Shown: positions 26,302 to 35,908, counted from the first letter of the stretch. The stretch is 64,000 nucleotides of DNA from Daejeonella sp. (GCF_030695525.1 NZ_JAUYSS010000046.1:1-64000); one strand, 5' to 3'. Notes: a model not told the origin generated them from the letters alone. Numbers and translations: made by a program.

Positions 26302-29300
26302 TTGAAACATATACCAGGAATAGTACTAATTGTTTTTGGCTTGTTTGCCGGTTTATTCCAAACTGCTTCTGCACAAAGTACTTCAAACAAAGGGACTGAT
26401 TTCTGGCTTGCCTATGGCAATCATGTTGCAGGGTATACCGCTGTAATAGGTCAGGAAATGGTTGTTTACATTACATCTGATGTGAGTACTTCAGGAGTAT
26501 TGGAGGTGGGGGGAACAAGTATCCCATTTCAGGTTACTGCCAATGCAATTACCAATGTTACCGTGCCTCAAACTGCCTATATTGGTAACGCTGATGGTAT
26601 AGTTAAGGACAAAGGCATTCATATAACTTCGCTTTTGCCAATCGTTGTTTACGCTCATATTTATGATCAGGCCGTTTCTGGCGCCACATTGGTATTGCCA
26701 ACTAATACTCTTGGGAAAGACTATTATTCTCTCAACTATCAGCAAATTTCGAATAGCCCAAATTCCCATTCATTCTTTTTTGTTGTGGCTACTGAAGATA
26801 ATACGGAGATTGTGATTACCCCATCTGTTGATACTCAGGGGGGCTTAAAGGCTGGAATTCCTTCGGCTACAATTAAATTAAATAAGGGGGAAGTTTATCA
26901 GGTCTTAGGAGTTCAGACTTCATCTAAGTCCAGAATAGTAAGGAATATTCAAGGACAAAATGTTACCCAGTATACAACTGAAGGAGGTGATCTTACAGGA
27001 ACAAGGATTCAGTCGGTCTCAACAAGTAATACCGAATCCTGTAAAAAAATTGCAGTATTTTCAGGAAGTGGTAAGATGGCTATTGGTTGTTTGGATAATA
27101 CCGGCTATGCAGGCTCAGCAGATAATCTTTTTCAACAGGCATATCCTACCTCCAGCTGGGGGAAAACATTCATTACAGTGCCTTCAAAAGACAGGAATTA
27201 TGATGTCTATCGAATTTTTAAAAGTGACCCGAATGCTGAAGTCAGATTGAATGGTACTGTAATTCCATCTGCAAGTTTTACAAATAATTTTTACTACGAG
27301 TTTGCTGGGCAGACCGTCAATAATATAGAATCAGACAAAGCCATTCAGGTTGTTCTTTACGCTGTTACTCAGGGTAAATCTATTAATTGTACCAACGTGC
27401 CTGGTGATGTAGGTGATCCTGAAATGATATTTTTAAATCCTTTGGAACAGACCCTTTCACAGATTACGATGTATTCTACTCAGCTTCACATGATTATTAA
27501 GCATTTTATCAATGTAGTGATTCCTCAGAGTGCAGTTTCCAGTTTTACAATTGATGGGGTTTCACAGGCTTCTTATTTCCAGTCAGTAACAGGAAAACCC
27601 GAATATGCATACGCACAAATACCAGTATCGGCCGGCACACATAATTTACAGGCAAATGCTGGGTTTAATGCTATTGCATATGGTTTTGGGAATGCAGAGT
27701 CTTATGGTTATGCTGCGGGGGCTAATGTAAAGGGTCTTGGTGTTGAAATCAGAAAGGCCACCAGTAAAAAACAGGTCTCTACTGTTTGTGTGAAAGAAGA
27801 GCTGAATTTGAGTGTAAAATTATTTTCAACAACAAACAAGTTACTTTGGGATTTAGGGGATGGATCTGCACCATTCGAAATTTTGAACCCGGTTCCGGTT
27901 GATTCGAACCCTATTGATGGCATATTTGAATATTTATTCCCTAATAAAGTAATCTATAATGAGCTTAAGGATTATAAAATAGTTGTCACATCCAATAAAA
28001 CTTCATCAGATGGTTGCGGCAGTATAGAGATAACGGAACTGCAGTTTTCTGCTGTTAATCCTCCAAGCTCCGTAATCACAGTTGTAGGGCAGACTTGTGT
28101 GAATGCAGCAACAACCTTCACTGATGCCAGTATGGGGAATGGTAAAAATATTACGAAGTGGCTTTGGGATTTTGGAGACAATGAATTCTCAACAGACCAA
28201 AACCCTGTTCATACTTATGCTAAAAGCGGCGATTATACAGTTAAGTTGATGGTTGAAGGTGAAACCGGATGTCAATCTGATGTGATTACCCAAATTGTTC
28301 ATGTTGTAGCGCTTCCTGTCGTAAATTTCAATTCAAGTATCCCCGTCTGCGCAAGTCAGGATGTTACATTCTCAGATATATCTTCAACTTCGGAAGGCAA
28401 GATAATCAAATGGACCTGGGATTTTGGAGATGGTAAAGCCATTGAAGAAAGGAATTCAGCGGTTCCCTTTACCCATAACTTTAGCGCCAGTGGCACTTAT
28501 AAGGTTATTCTAAAAGTGCTGACAGATAAAGGCTGTGAGAGCGTTGCATTTGAAAAATCTATACTGATTAATCCAACTCCATTGGTCAATTTCGGGGTAC
28601 CTGAAGTTTGTATCAAAGATGTATTTGCTCAATTCACTGATTCTACAACAATCTCAGATGGCTCTGAGCTGACTTATCTTTGGAATTTCGGTAATGCAGC
28701 AGCGGCACCTGGCACAAATACATCAACACTGAAAAATCCGACACACAGATATACTGTGGCCGGTAATTATCAGGTTAGTCTAACTGTAACGTCAAAAACA
28801 GGCTGTGTAAGCACACTGGTCAAGACATTTACTGTAAACGGAGCCATCCCAAAGGCAGATTTTGTTGTTTTGAATGCTGAAGGGCTTTGCAGCAATAAAG
28901 AAGTAGTATTTCGCAATAAATCCTTTGCTGATTTTGGAAGTATTGGTAAAATAGAATGGTATTTTGATTATGATAAAGATCCCGCGAATAAAGTGGTGGA
29001 TGAGAACCCAGTTCCAGACAAGGAATATCGCTTTACCTATCCTGTTTTTAGTTCACAGGCTACAAAGCCAATCAGGGTAAGAAAGGTAGCTTATTCAGGA
29101 GGTATATGTTTTGATGATGATATTCAAACCATTACGCTGTTGGCAGCTCCATCCGTAAGTTTTTCTCCAATGGCTAATATTTGTCAGGAAGTCGCTCCTT
29201 TTCGTATTACTCAGGCAAGCGAATTGTCAGGACAGATGGGAGTTGGAACATATTCTGGTCCCGGACTTTCTTCAACGGGGATATTTAATCCTGCTCAGGC

Positions 29301-29895
29301 AGGAGTTGGTACGCATACTCTGCAATATCTCTTTACTTCAACTAATGGTTGTTCTGAATCAATTACTCAGACTATAACAGTTATGCCAACTCCTTCGGTC
29401 AATGCCGGTAAGGACACCCTAATTCTTGAGGGCGGTGAAACTAAACTGAATGCAGTGGCAAGTGGTACTAACCTGACCTATAAATGGTTTCCTTCCACCG
29501 GTTTAAGCCGGGATGATATCCCAGATCCGGTGGCAAGCCCTGTAGAAGATATTACCTATACTTTGACTGTCACTTCCGATCAGGCTTGTGTTTCCAGGGA
29601 TAATATCCTTGTTAAGGTATTGAAACAACCTGAAGTGCCAAATGCTTTTAGTCCCAATAATGATGGGATGAATGACCTTTGGAATGTGAAATACCTTGAG
29701 AGTTATGCCAATGCCACAGTTAAGGTATTCAGCAGGTATGGTGGAATAGTTTATCAAAGCAATAAAGGTTATGCTATACCCTGGAACGGACAGTTTAATG
29801 GTATAGATTTACCGGTGGGTACTTATTACTATATTATTGATCCTAAAACTAAAGGGCGGAAGGTTATTTCGGGGGCGGTGACGATATTGAGATAG
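26302..29895 (+). CDS. Giant surface protein: IgGFc-binding, PKD repeats, T9SS type B tail
   Basis: The 1197-residue protein starts at TTG 26302; an in-frame TAG at 26284-26286 and the signal peptide that begins here leave no other start. Residues 25-480 resemble the IgGFc-binding N-terminal domain (SNKGTDFWLAYGNH opening). At least four PKD-like repeats follow, recognisable by LWDLGDGSAP, WLWDFGDNEF, WTWDFGDGKA and LWNFGNAAAA. An Ig-like region precedes the C-terminal gliding-motility type B sorting domain: FSPNNDGMNDLWNV, VFSRYGGIVYQS, WNG, and PVGTYYYII. The protein is therefore predicted to be secreted by the type IX system and held at the cell surface, probably for adhesion. Monocistronic. 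Confidence 0.9.
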   Translation: MKHIPGIVLIVFGLFAGLFQTASAQSTSNKGTDFWLAYGNHVAGYTAVIGQEMVVYITSDVSTSGVLEVGGTSIPFQVTANAITNVTVPQTAYIGNADGIVKDKGIHITSLLPIVVYAHIYDQAVSGATLVLPTNTLGKDYYSLNYQQISNSPNSHSFFFVVATEDNTEIVITPSVDTQGGLKAGIPSATIKLNKGEVYQVLGVQTSSKSRIVRNIQGQNVTQYTTEGGDLTGTRIQSVSTSNTESCKKIAVFSGSGKMAIGCLDNTGYAGSADNLFQQAYPTSSWGKTFITVPSKDRNYDVYRIFKSDPNAEVRLNGTVIPSASFTNNFYYEFAGQTVNNIESDKAIQVVLYAVTQGKSINCTNVPGDVGDPEMIFLNPLEQTLSQITMYSTQLHMIIKHFINVVIPQSAVSSFTIDGVSQASYFQSVTGKPEYAYAQIPVSAGTHNLQANAGFNAIAYGFGNAESYGYAAGANVKGLGVEIRKATSKKQVSTVCVKEELNLSVKLFSTTNKLLWDLGDGSAPFEILNPVPVDSNPIDGIFEYLFPNKVIYNELKDYKIVVTSNKTSSDGCGSIEITELQFSAVNPPSSVITVVGQTCVNAATTFTDASMGNGKNITKWLWDFGDNEFSTDQNPVHTYAKSGDYTVKLMVEGETGCQSDVITQIVHVVALPVVNFNSSIPVCASQDVTFSDISSTSEGKIIKWTWDFGDGKAIEERNSAVPFTHNFSASGTYKVILKVLTDKGCESVAFEKSILINPTPLVNFGVPEVCIKDVFAQFTDSTTISDGSELTYLWNFGNAAAAPGTNTSTLKNPTHRYTVAGNYQVSLTVTSKTGCVSTLVKTFTVNGAIPKADFVVLNAEGLCSNKEVVFRNKSFADFGSIGKIEWYFDYDKDPANKVVDENPVPDKEYRFTYPVFSSQATKPIRVRKVAYSGGICFDDDIQTITLLAAPSVSFSPMANICQEVAPFRITQASELSGQMGVGTYSGPGLSSTGIFNPAQAGVGTHTLQYLFTSTNGCSESITQTITVMPTPSVNAGKDTLILEGGETKLNAVASGTNLTYKWFPSTGLSRDDIPDPVASPVEDITYTLTVTSDQACVSRDNILVKVLKQPEVPNAFSPNNDGMNDLWNVKYLESYANATVKVFSRYGGIVYQSNKGYAIPWNGQFNGIDLPVGTYYYIIDPKTKGRKVISGAVTILR

Positions 29896-29976
29896 ACGCG
29901 GTTGTTAATTCGTGAATTAGCAAATGTGTAAATTAGCAGATTAGTAAATGTGCTGTTTGGCTTCAACTCATAATCC

Positions 29977-30585
29977 ATGACTGGTAACAGACAACAGACA
30001 ACAGAAAACTCATTAAGCCAGTTAAAACTCCTTAGTGATCAGATACATAAATTGAATCAGGAGGAATGGGAAGCTTTTTCTTCGATATGGACTCCTTTTA
30101 CTGCAAAAAGAAAGGAAATTATTACCCGTTCAGGTGAAAGGGAAAGGTATCTTTATTTTGTTCTGGAAGGTGTTCAGCGGGTTTACTACCATGATGAATA
30201 TGGAAGGGAAGCAACCCTGGTATTTACGTATTCACCTTCATTTGGTGGAGTTCTCGATTCCATGCTGAATGAGCAGGTTTCGAAATATAATTATGAAACC
30301 CTAAGCAGGTCTGAATTTTTAAGGGTTTCCTTTTCCGATCTGAAAGATCTCATGTTCAGATATCAGGGAGTAAGATCCATTATAATGACCGGGGTTTCTG
30401 GAGCATTGGCCGGAGTGCTTGAGCGATTGGCAGAATTGCAATGTTTTTCATCAGAAGAGAAGTTCAAAAAATTAATGAGCCGCAGTCCGCACATTCTCAA
30501 TATCGTGCCACATAAATACCTTGCAAATTATTTGGGGATCGACCCCAGTAACTTCAGTAAGCTGATTAACAGGGTTATTATTTAA
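29977..30585 (+). CDS. Crp/Fnr family transcriptional regulator
   Basis: The 202-residue protein has a cNMP-binding-like jelly roll (about 45-135: ITRSGERERYLYFVLEGVQRVYY) and a C-terminal winged helix with PHKYLANYLGIDPSNFSKLINR. The helix is the Bacteroidota-type variant (DPSNFSKL) without the E-x-x-S-R contact set of Fnr. The first eleven codons coincide with a tandem ACAACAG repeat (29986-30009), so the true start may be internal. It precedes the DinB gene by 66 bases in the same direction. Ligand and targets unknown. Confidence 0.78.
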   Translation: MTGNRQQTTENSLSQLKLLSDQIHKLNQEEWEAFSSIWTPFTAKRKEIITRSGERERYLYFVLEGVQRVYYHDEYGREATLVFTYSPSFGGVLDSMLNEQVSKYNYETLSRSEFLRVSFSDLKDLMFRYQGVRSIIMTGVSGALAGVLERLAELQCFSSEEKFKKLMSRSPHILNIVPHKYLANYLGIDPSNFSKLINRVII

Positions 30586-30651
30586 AAATATTGGTAAAAA
30601 CCATTATTTTTTATCTAAAAACTGCATTATTTTGCTGTTTCAAATCCTATC

Positions 30652-31206
30652 ATGAAACTCGACAAATACAAGCTGATAGAAGAGCTTGAAACTGAGATCA
30701 GAAGTCAGATCGATCAGGTTAAAACATGTTTTGAAAATGCTTCTGAAACTGAATTGCAGAGCCCTTCTGCTTCCGGAGGATGGAGCATTGTACAATGTCT
30801 CGATCATTTAAACAGCTATGGACTGTATTATCTGCCGCAGATCAGTGATGCACTAAAAAAAGCTGAGAGATCGGAAACCTCAATCTACCATAGCGGCTGG
30901 CTGGGGGATTATTTTACAAAGATTATGTCGCCTGAAACCGGTACTAAAAAGTTTAAAGCATTCAAAGATCATCAGCCCAAGGGAATGCTGGATTCAAAAA
31001 GGGTTATCAGCGAATTCCTTCGACAGGAAGAATTATTACTGGTGTATCTGGGTGATGCCAAACACATAGATATGGCCTCGGTAAAGGTACCTGTTTCCAT
31101 TTCACGCTGGATCGGTATCAGGCTGGGGGATACTTTCAGGTTCCTTCTGGCGCATAATAAAAGACATTTGCTCCAGGCCTTACGAATTTTAAATATTGAA
31201 TTTTAA
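30652..31206 (+). CDS. DinB family protein
   Basis: The 184-residue protein has the four-helix DinB/YfiT fold with three metal-ligand histidines recognisable in GWSIVQCLDHLNSYG, in the central segment around IYHSG, and in the C-terminal LAHNKRHLLQALRIL. Bacteroidota DinB proteins are metal-dependent transferases that often use bacillithiol-like thiols; the exact activity here is unknown. Cytoplasmic. It may be co-transcribed with the Crp-family gene upstream, and converges with the membrane protein gene 25 bases downstream. Confidence 0.78.
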   Translation: MKLDKYKLIEELETEIRSQIDQVKTCFENASETELQSPSASGGWSIVQCLDHLNSYGLYYLPQISDALKKAERSETSIYHSGWLGDYFTKIMSPETGTKKFKAFKDHQPKGMLDSKRVISEFLRQEELLLVYLGDAKHIDMASVKVPVSISRWIGIRLGDTFRFLLAHNKRHLLQALRILNIEF

Positions 31207-31231
31207 CGAAAATTTCAAGCCTCGCGGGGTT

Positions 31232-32455
31232 TTAATCCTGTAGCCGATATTTGAAACAGCTAATCAGCATGATCAGAATACCACTAAACAGTATAATTGC
31301 GGCAACAAGAAGGAGTTCGTTGATATAAGGTATTCCGGTATAGCTCAAAGCCCCTACGCCCTGAATCATCAGCAGCAGCTCATTGATAATTACTCCGGCT
31401 ACAAATATAAATATGCCCGTTATAAATCGATTGTTGATTGGGATCAGCTTAAGGGAAACACTATATCCCAAAAGAAATATGCTTGTTACTCCCAATAGCA
31501 CAAGATGGAGATAACCGATTATAATAGGCCTGAATCCATAAGAAATATGGCTGAGCTCAGGATGTATGGATCCTGTTTGCAGGATTAATTTAATTGTAAA
31601 GGCTAAACCCGACAAGATTAGCAGGATTTTACCGTAATGTGTAATTTTAGGGCTGATTTCTGTCCTGAACTTAACGCAAATCTTCATTAGAATTACCCAT
31701 GCAACTAGTTGTGCAATAACCGCAACAATGAGCAAAATATAAATATTGCTTATAAATTTCATCCAAAGGATTGAAAGAAAATAGACGGGTATGCAGGCAA
31801 AGCAAAAAAGCTGGAATACCCTGTATAGTTTCTTTTGTTCACCTGTAATGATCTCCAGTCTGTCGCTGAGCAGGCCCAGGCATGCAAAGAGGAACCAACC
31901 ATTGTATTGAAAATGCAGAAAAAAGTAAATTGAACTCAGGTACCAGTCTTGATTACTCATTTTGTTTACCATCATATAGGCCAGATTAAACGCTCCGAAT
32001 GATGAAATGACGCCAAAGATCAAAGCCGCCCTGAACCACAGGATACTTGTGCTTTTCGTCTTTATACGATTAAGATCCTGCCAGAAATAGATTGCAAAGG
32101 CGTATAAAGCAAAAATATTAAGTGTTGAAAAACTTATGGAATACAAACCATACCCCTGTATGATGAATGTAATCATCATACCATAGGAACTGATCAGATT
32201 AGCTAATAATAGCCAGCTATACTGCTTATTGATTTCTTTTCCCAATGTTGTGCCAAGGTAAAATATCATCAGAATCATCAGCGTTTGGGTGATCCAACCT
32301 GAAAATGCGAAATGTGAATGACTATGAAGTAAATGTTTCTGATCGAGAAAGGGAAGTGAATAGGCAATTTTGTAACGTAGAATTAAACCCAGGGCTGCAA
32401 CAAATAGCAGATTAAGAATTGATATGCTGAGCCATCCCGAAATAAATCTATTCAT
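31232..32455 (-). CDS. Heme-copper-oxidase-like polytopic membrane protein, function unknown
   Basis: The 407-residue protein has about eleven or twelve hydrophobic helices. Histidine-containing segments resemble cytochrome oxidase subunit I: HLLHSHSHFAFSGWITQ at the second helix, HFQYNGWFLFACLGLL mid-protein, and ELSHISYGFRPIIIGYLHLVLLG near the end. HxHxHF...GW echoes the HVHVGALGW heme-ligand motif of the CcoN in this same window. The chain lacks a full CcoN-like length (about 480), and a complete copper-site histidine set could not be confirmed. It is preceded by the Crp/Fnr gene (28-base gap), beside the nos cluster, so a role in low-oxygen or nitrogen-oxide metabolism is inferred. Confidence 0.6.
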   Translation of the reverse strand: MNRFISGWLSISILNLLFVAALGLILRYKIAYSLPFLDQKHLLHSHSHFAFSGWITQTLMILMIFYLGTTLGKEINKQYSWLLLANLISSYGMMITFIIQGYGLYSISFSTLNIFALYAFAIYFWQDLNRIKTKSTSILWFRAALIFGVISSFGAFNLAYMMVNKMSNQDWYLSSIYFFLHFQYNGWFLFACLGLLSDRLEIITGEQKKLYRVFQLFCFACIPVYFLSILWMKFISNIYILLIVAVIAQLVAWVILMKICVKFRTEISPKITHYGKILLILSGLAFTIKLILQTGSIHPELSHISYGFRPIIIGYLHLVLLGVTSIFLLGYSVSLKLIPINNRFITGIFIFVAGVIINELLLMIQGVGALSYTGIPYINELLLVAAIILFSGILIMLISCFKYRLQD

Positions 32456-32483
32456 GTTTAAAACAAAAATAGCCCGGAATTAT

Positions 32484-33128
32484 TTATACCTCTATGACTT
32501 CAATCATATCCTTGCAATACACCTTCCCTTTATTGATAACCAGTTCTCCCTTTTCATGCATGATGCGCATGGTTCGGATGACGGTTTCTACTCTCATACC
32601 GGTCATGAAAGCGATCTGTTGCCTGGTTAATTTTAATTGATTACATTCTTTACAGAAATTCTTGTTTTCTGCTTTTAAATGATTAATCAGATTAATTATT
32701 CTTGTTTCAGGGTTATGACAGGCAAATGATTGAATTACAGAATACCGGAATCTCAATCTTTTGGTTAATAATCTGGTAAAGTCAAAAAGTAAACTTGTGT
32801 TTTCTTTAAGCAGGTTAATAAATGTTGGTTTATAAAGCCTGATCAGAATACAGTCAGTTTCCGCAATCGCTGATGCAGCATAGGGTCCATCATCAAATAG
32901 TGGAAACTCGCCAAAGGATTCGCCCGGTTCAATAATGCTGTGAATACATTCCCTGCCCTCAGCATCCATATTTATCCATCTCACATTTCCACTTATTAAT
33001 TGAAAATAGTAGGTGCAAACCTGCCCTTCGTGGAAGATAGTTTCGCCTGAACTTATTTTTTTATAAGTAGCACCCCAAGCCAGTAATAAGTTAATATCAA
33101 TCATTTGTTTTGATGTTATGAGCGACAA
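32484..33128 (-). CDS. Crp/Fnr family regulator adjacent to nos cluster
   Basis: The 214-residue protein has an N-terminal cyclic-nucleotide-like domain (about 20-120, with GESFGEFPLFDDGPYAASA) and a C-terminal HTH (LTRQQIAFMTGMRVETVIRTMRIM). The recognition helix keeps Glu and Arg of the Fnr VETISR set, but the Ser is Ile (VETVIR). This fits recognition of a TGA core with an altered outer base. No Fnr-type N-terminal four-cysteine cluster is present, so if it senses O2 or NO it is not by that route; a Dnr-like heme is possible but unproven. It is transcribed divergently from the nos cytochrome gene across a palindrome-containing region and leads the oxidase-like gene. Confidence 0.82.
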   Translation of the reverse strand: MSLITSKQMIDINLLLAWGATYKKISSGETIFHEGQVCTYYFQLISGNVRWINMDAEGRECIHSIIEPGESFGEFPLFDDGPYAASAIAETDCILIRLYKPTFINLLKENTSLLFDFTRLLTKRLRFRYSVIQSFACHNPETRIINLINHLKAENKNFCKECNQLKLTRQQIAFMTGMRVETVIRTMRIMHEKGELVINKGKVYCKDMIEVIEV

Positions 33129-33180
33129 ACAAAATTAATACAGGAGGCTCTCCCAATTGTGACCCTGCTTATCCAAATAT

Positions 33181-33240
33181 ATGATATTTATCATTTATGA
33201 TTGAACGCATAAGAAGATCCTCCACTCTTAGGTAAAATTG
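33181..33240 (+). promoter_or_regulatory. nos promoter region with two Fnr-like boxes
   Basis: Box A is ATGATATTTATCAT at 33181-33194 (perfect half-sites ATGAT/ATCAT, 4-base spacer). Box B is ATGATTGAACGCAT at 33197-33210 (left half-site good, right half degenerate). A -7-like element TAAAATTG lies at 33233-33240. Box B is centred 29.5 bases before the first T of that element, the same distance as at ldhA and the fasciclin gene. The region also serves as the upstream region of the divergent Crp/Fnr gene, so autoregulation is possible. Confidence 0.6.
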
Positions 33241-33277
33241 TACAAGCAAATTATTCTTAAAAATTAAATTCTGAAAT

Positions 33278-33763
33278 ATGAAAAAACTTCTTTCACTAAG
33301 CATTATTACTTTGGTTATTGTTGCTGCAGCTTCTTGCGGTGGTAGCGGTGATTCGAAGAAAACTACTGAGGTGGGCACAGAATCTACAGCCGCATCAGAT
33401 GGGGATAACCCTTCTTATGATCCACACAGAGGTGAAGGTAAATTTACCAACGTAGAACTTTCCCCGACCTTAGATGTCGCAAAAGCGGAGCTAGGAAACC
33501 AGGTTTCTCAGGTTAAGTGCAACAGTTGCCATAAAATGACGGATGAGAGGCTGGTTGGACCGGGCTGGGCGGGAGTAACAACACGCCGCAAGCCGGAATG
33601 GATTATGAATTTCATTACCAATACGGATGTCATGATAGATAAAGATCCTGAGGTACAAGCGCAGCTTGAACTCTGTCTGGTTCGAATGCCTAATCAGAAT
33701 CTTTCAGATGATGATGCAAGAAATCTGCTTGAATACATGCGGCAGAATGATGGGGTAAAATAG
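33278..33763 (+). CDS. Monoheme cytochrome c lipoprotein preceding nosZ
   Basis: The 161-residue lipoprotein has its lipobox Cys at residue 20 (VAAASC), then a low-complexity linker. A single class I heme site follows, CNSCHK (Cys81, Cys84, His85), with a probable axial Met137 in VRMP. It is anchored in the periplasm and is well placed to donate electrons to NosZ, which is encoded 135 bases downstream. Analogous small cytochromes occur in clade II nos clusters; the donor role is inferred. It is expressed from a promoter with Fnr-like boxes (33181-33240). Confidence 0.85.
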   Translation: MKKLLSLSIITLVIVAAASCGGSGDSKKTTEVGTESTAASDGDNPSYDPHRGEGKFTNVELSPTLDVAKAELGNQVSQVKCNSCHKMTDERLVGPGWAGVTTRRKPEWIMNFITNTDVMIDKDPEVQAQLELCLVRMPNQNLSDDDARNLLEYMRQNDGVK

Positions 33764-33898
33764 GCTCAAATCAGGCTTTAAATTTCTAAAAAGAGATTAA
33801 TGGCATTCATTTCAATGCTTAACAGGGATGCTTTGCCCTAATTATTTCAAGATAAGAGGATTACACTAAAAATTATTAATTACCAAATCATTAAAAAA

Positions 33899-35908
33899 AT
33901 GAAGATAAATTCCAGATATGTACAGGGGATGGCTGCCCTTGCATTATTAGCAAGCATGAATGCTTGTAAGCCTAAAGATGCGGGCTCCGTTGTAAGCGGG
34001 GATGCTGCCTCAAAAGTGTATGTTGCCCCCGGGAAATATGATGAATATTACAATTTCGTATCAGGGGGTTTTAGCGGTCAGCTTTCCGTTTATGGACTTC
34101 CCAGCGGTAGATTACTCCGGGTAATACCTGTTTTTTCAGTAGATCCGGAGAAAGGCTGGGGCTATTCAGAAGAAACAAAGCCAATGTTAAATACCTCTCA
34201 TGGCAATGTTCCATGGGATGATCTTCACCACGTATCCATGTCTCAGACCAATGGTGAGATAGATGGTCGCTGGGTATTTGCGAACGGAAATAACACGCCG
34301 CGTGTTGCCAGAATTGATTTGAAAACATTTCGTACAGCAGAGATTCTGGAACTTCCAAACAGCGGAGGTAACCACTCTTCACCTTTTATTACAGAGAATT
34401 CAGAATATATTGTTGCAGGTACCAGATTTAGTGTTCCACCGGATGATAAAAATGGAGATGTTCCCATCAATACTTATAAAGAAAATTTTAAAGGTACCAT
34501 CAGCTTTATTAGTGTAGATAAGGAGCATGGAAACATGGATGTTGCTTTCCAATTGCAGGGTCCGGGGGTTAATTTTGACCTGAGTCATGCCGGAAAAGGA
34601 AAATCCAATGGCTGGTTTTTCTTTAGTACTTATAATACTGAGCAGGCTAATACCTTATTGGAAGTGAATGCATCCAAACGTGATAAGGATTTTATTATGG
34701 CAGTGAACTGGAAGTTGGCTGAACAATTAATCAAAGATGGTAAAGGACGCAAGCAGGCTGTAAAATATGCCAGTAACCGTTTTGATGAAAGCACTCATAC
34801 TGCAACTTCAACGATCAAGAATCAGGTAACCGTTCTGGATATGAAAGATCATCCCGGTTTGGTTTATATGATTCCATGTCCTAAATCCCCGCATGGTTGT
34901 GACGTTGATCCAACCGGTGAATATATCGTTGGTAGCGGTAAACTCGCAGCATTAATTCCTGTATTTAGTTTTGATAAAATTCAGAAAGCTATTGCGGATA
35001 AGGCTTTTGATGGCGAGTATGATGGTATTCCAGTCATTAAGTACGAAGCTGCTTTATATGGGGAAGTTAAAAAGCCAGGGCTAGGGCCTTTGCACACAGA
35101 GTTTGACGATAAAGGGAATGCGTATACTTCCATGTTCGTTTCAAGTGAAGTTGTAAAATGGAACGTAAAGGATCTTAAAGTTTTAGACAGGGTTCCAACT
35201 TACTATTCTGTGGGTCACCTGATGATCCCGGGAGGAGACTCTAGAAAGCCAACTGGAAAATACCTTGTAGCGTATAATAAAATTACCAAAGACCGTTATT
35301 TGCCAACCGGGCCTGAGCTATCTCAGAGTGCTCAGTTGTATGATATCAGCGGTGATAAAATGCAATTATTATTAGATTTCCCAACCATTGGTGAGCCACA
35401 CTATGCTCAGGCAGTTGCGGCTGATGTGATCAAAAATAATTCAGTTAAATTCTTTAAGATCGAAGAAAATAAACACCCTTATGTTGCTAAAGGTGAGAAA
35501 GAGGCAAAAGTATGGCGTGAAGGCAATAAAGTGCATATTAACATGACATTGATGCGCTCACACCTTACCCCTGATAATATTGAAGGTGTTCGGGTAGGAG
35601 ATGAAGTTTACTTCCATACCACTAACCTCGAACAAGATTGGGATGTTCCACATGGTTTTGCAATAAAAGGGGCTTTAAATGGCGAACTTTTAGTTATGCC
35701 GGGTGAAACCACAACATTGAAGTGGATTCCATTAAAAGCCGGTATGTATCCTATGTATTGTACCGACTTCTGTAGCGCATTACACCAGGAAATGTCAGGA
35801 TATGTACGGGTTTCTCCTGCAGGAAGTAATGTGCCGATAAGTTTTAGTACCGGTACTAATATCCCTGAAAAGGATAAGCCAGCAGGGCAGGGTACTGCTA
35901 AAAAATAA
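33899..35908 (+). CDS. nosZ: Nitrous oxide reductase, clade II (Sec/lipoprotein type)
   Basis: The 669-residue enzyme reduces N2O to N2 in the periplasm. The N-terminal propeller carries CuZ ligands (DLHHVSMSQTNGEIDGRW, His110 and His111; HGCDVDPTGEY; GPLHTEFDDKGNAYTS). The C-terminal cupredoxin domain binds CuA via CTDFCSALHQEM (Cys621, Cys625, His629, Met632) plus an upstream His in VPHGFAI. The leader (MKINSRYVQGMAALALLASMNAC) has no twin-arginine motif and ends in a Cys at residue 23, so this is a Sec-dependent, probably lipid-anchored form diagnostic of clade II. A terminator-like hairpin follows at 35919-35966, before the accessory genes. Confidence 0.97.
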   Translation: MKINSRYVQGMAALALLASMNACKPKDAGSVVSGDAASKVYVAPGKYDEYYNFVSGGFSGQLSVYGLPSGRLLRVIPVFSVDPEKGWGYSEETKPMLNTSHGNVPWDDLHHVSMSQTNGEIDGRWVFANGNNTPRVARIDLKTFRTAEILELPNSGGNHSSPFITENSEYIVAGTRFSVPPDDKNGDVPINTYKENFKGTISFISVDKEHGNMDVAFQLQGPGVNFDLSHAGKGKSNGWFFFSTYNTEQANTLLEVNASKRDKDFIMAVNWKLAEQLIKDGKGRKQAVKYASNRFDESTHTATSTIKNQVTVLDMKDHPGLVYMIPCPKSPHGCDVDPTGEYIVGSGKLAALIPVFSFDKIQKAIADKAFDGEYDGIPVIKYEAALYGEVKKPGLGPLHTEFDDKGNAYTSMFVSSEVVKWNVKDLKVLDRVPTYYSVGHLMIPGGDSRKPTGKYLVAYNKITKDRYLPTGPELSQSAQLYDISGDKMQLLLDFPTIGEPHYAQAVAADVIKNNSVKFFKIEENKHPYVAKGEKEAKVWREGNKVHINMTLMRSHLTPDNIEGVRVGDEVYFHTTNLEQDWDVPHGFAIKGALNGELLVMPGETTTLKWIPLKAGMYPMYCTDFCSALHQEMSGYVRVSPAGSNVPISFSTGTNIPEKDKPAGQGTAKK

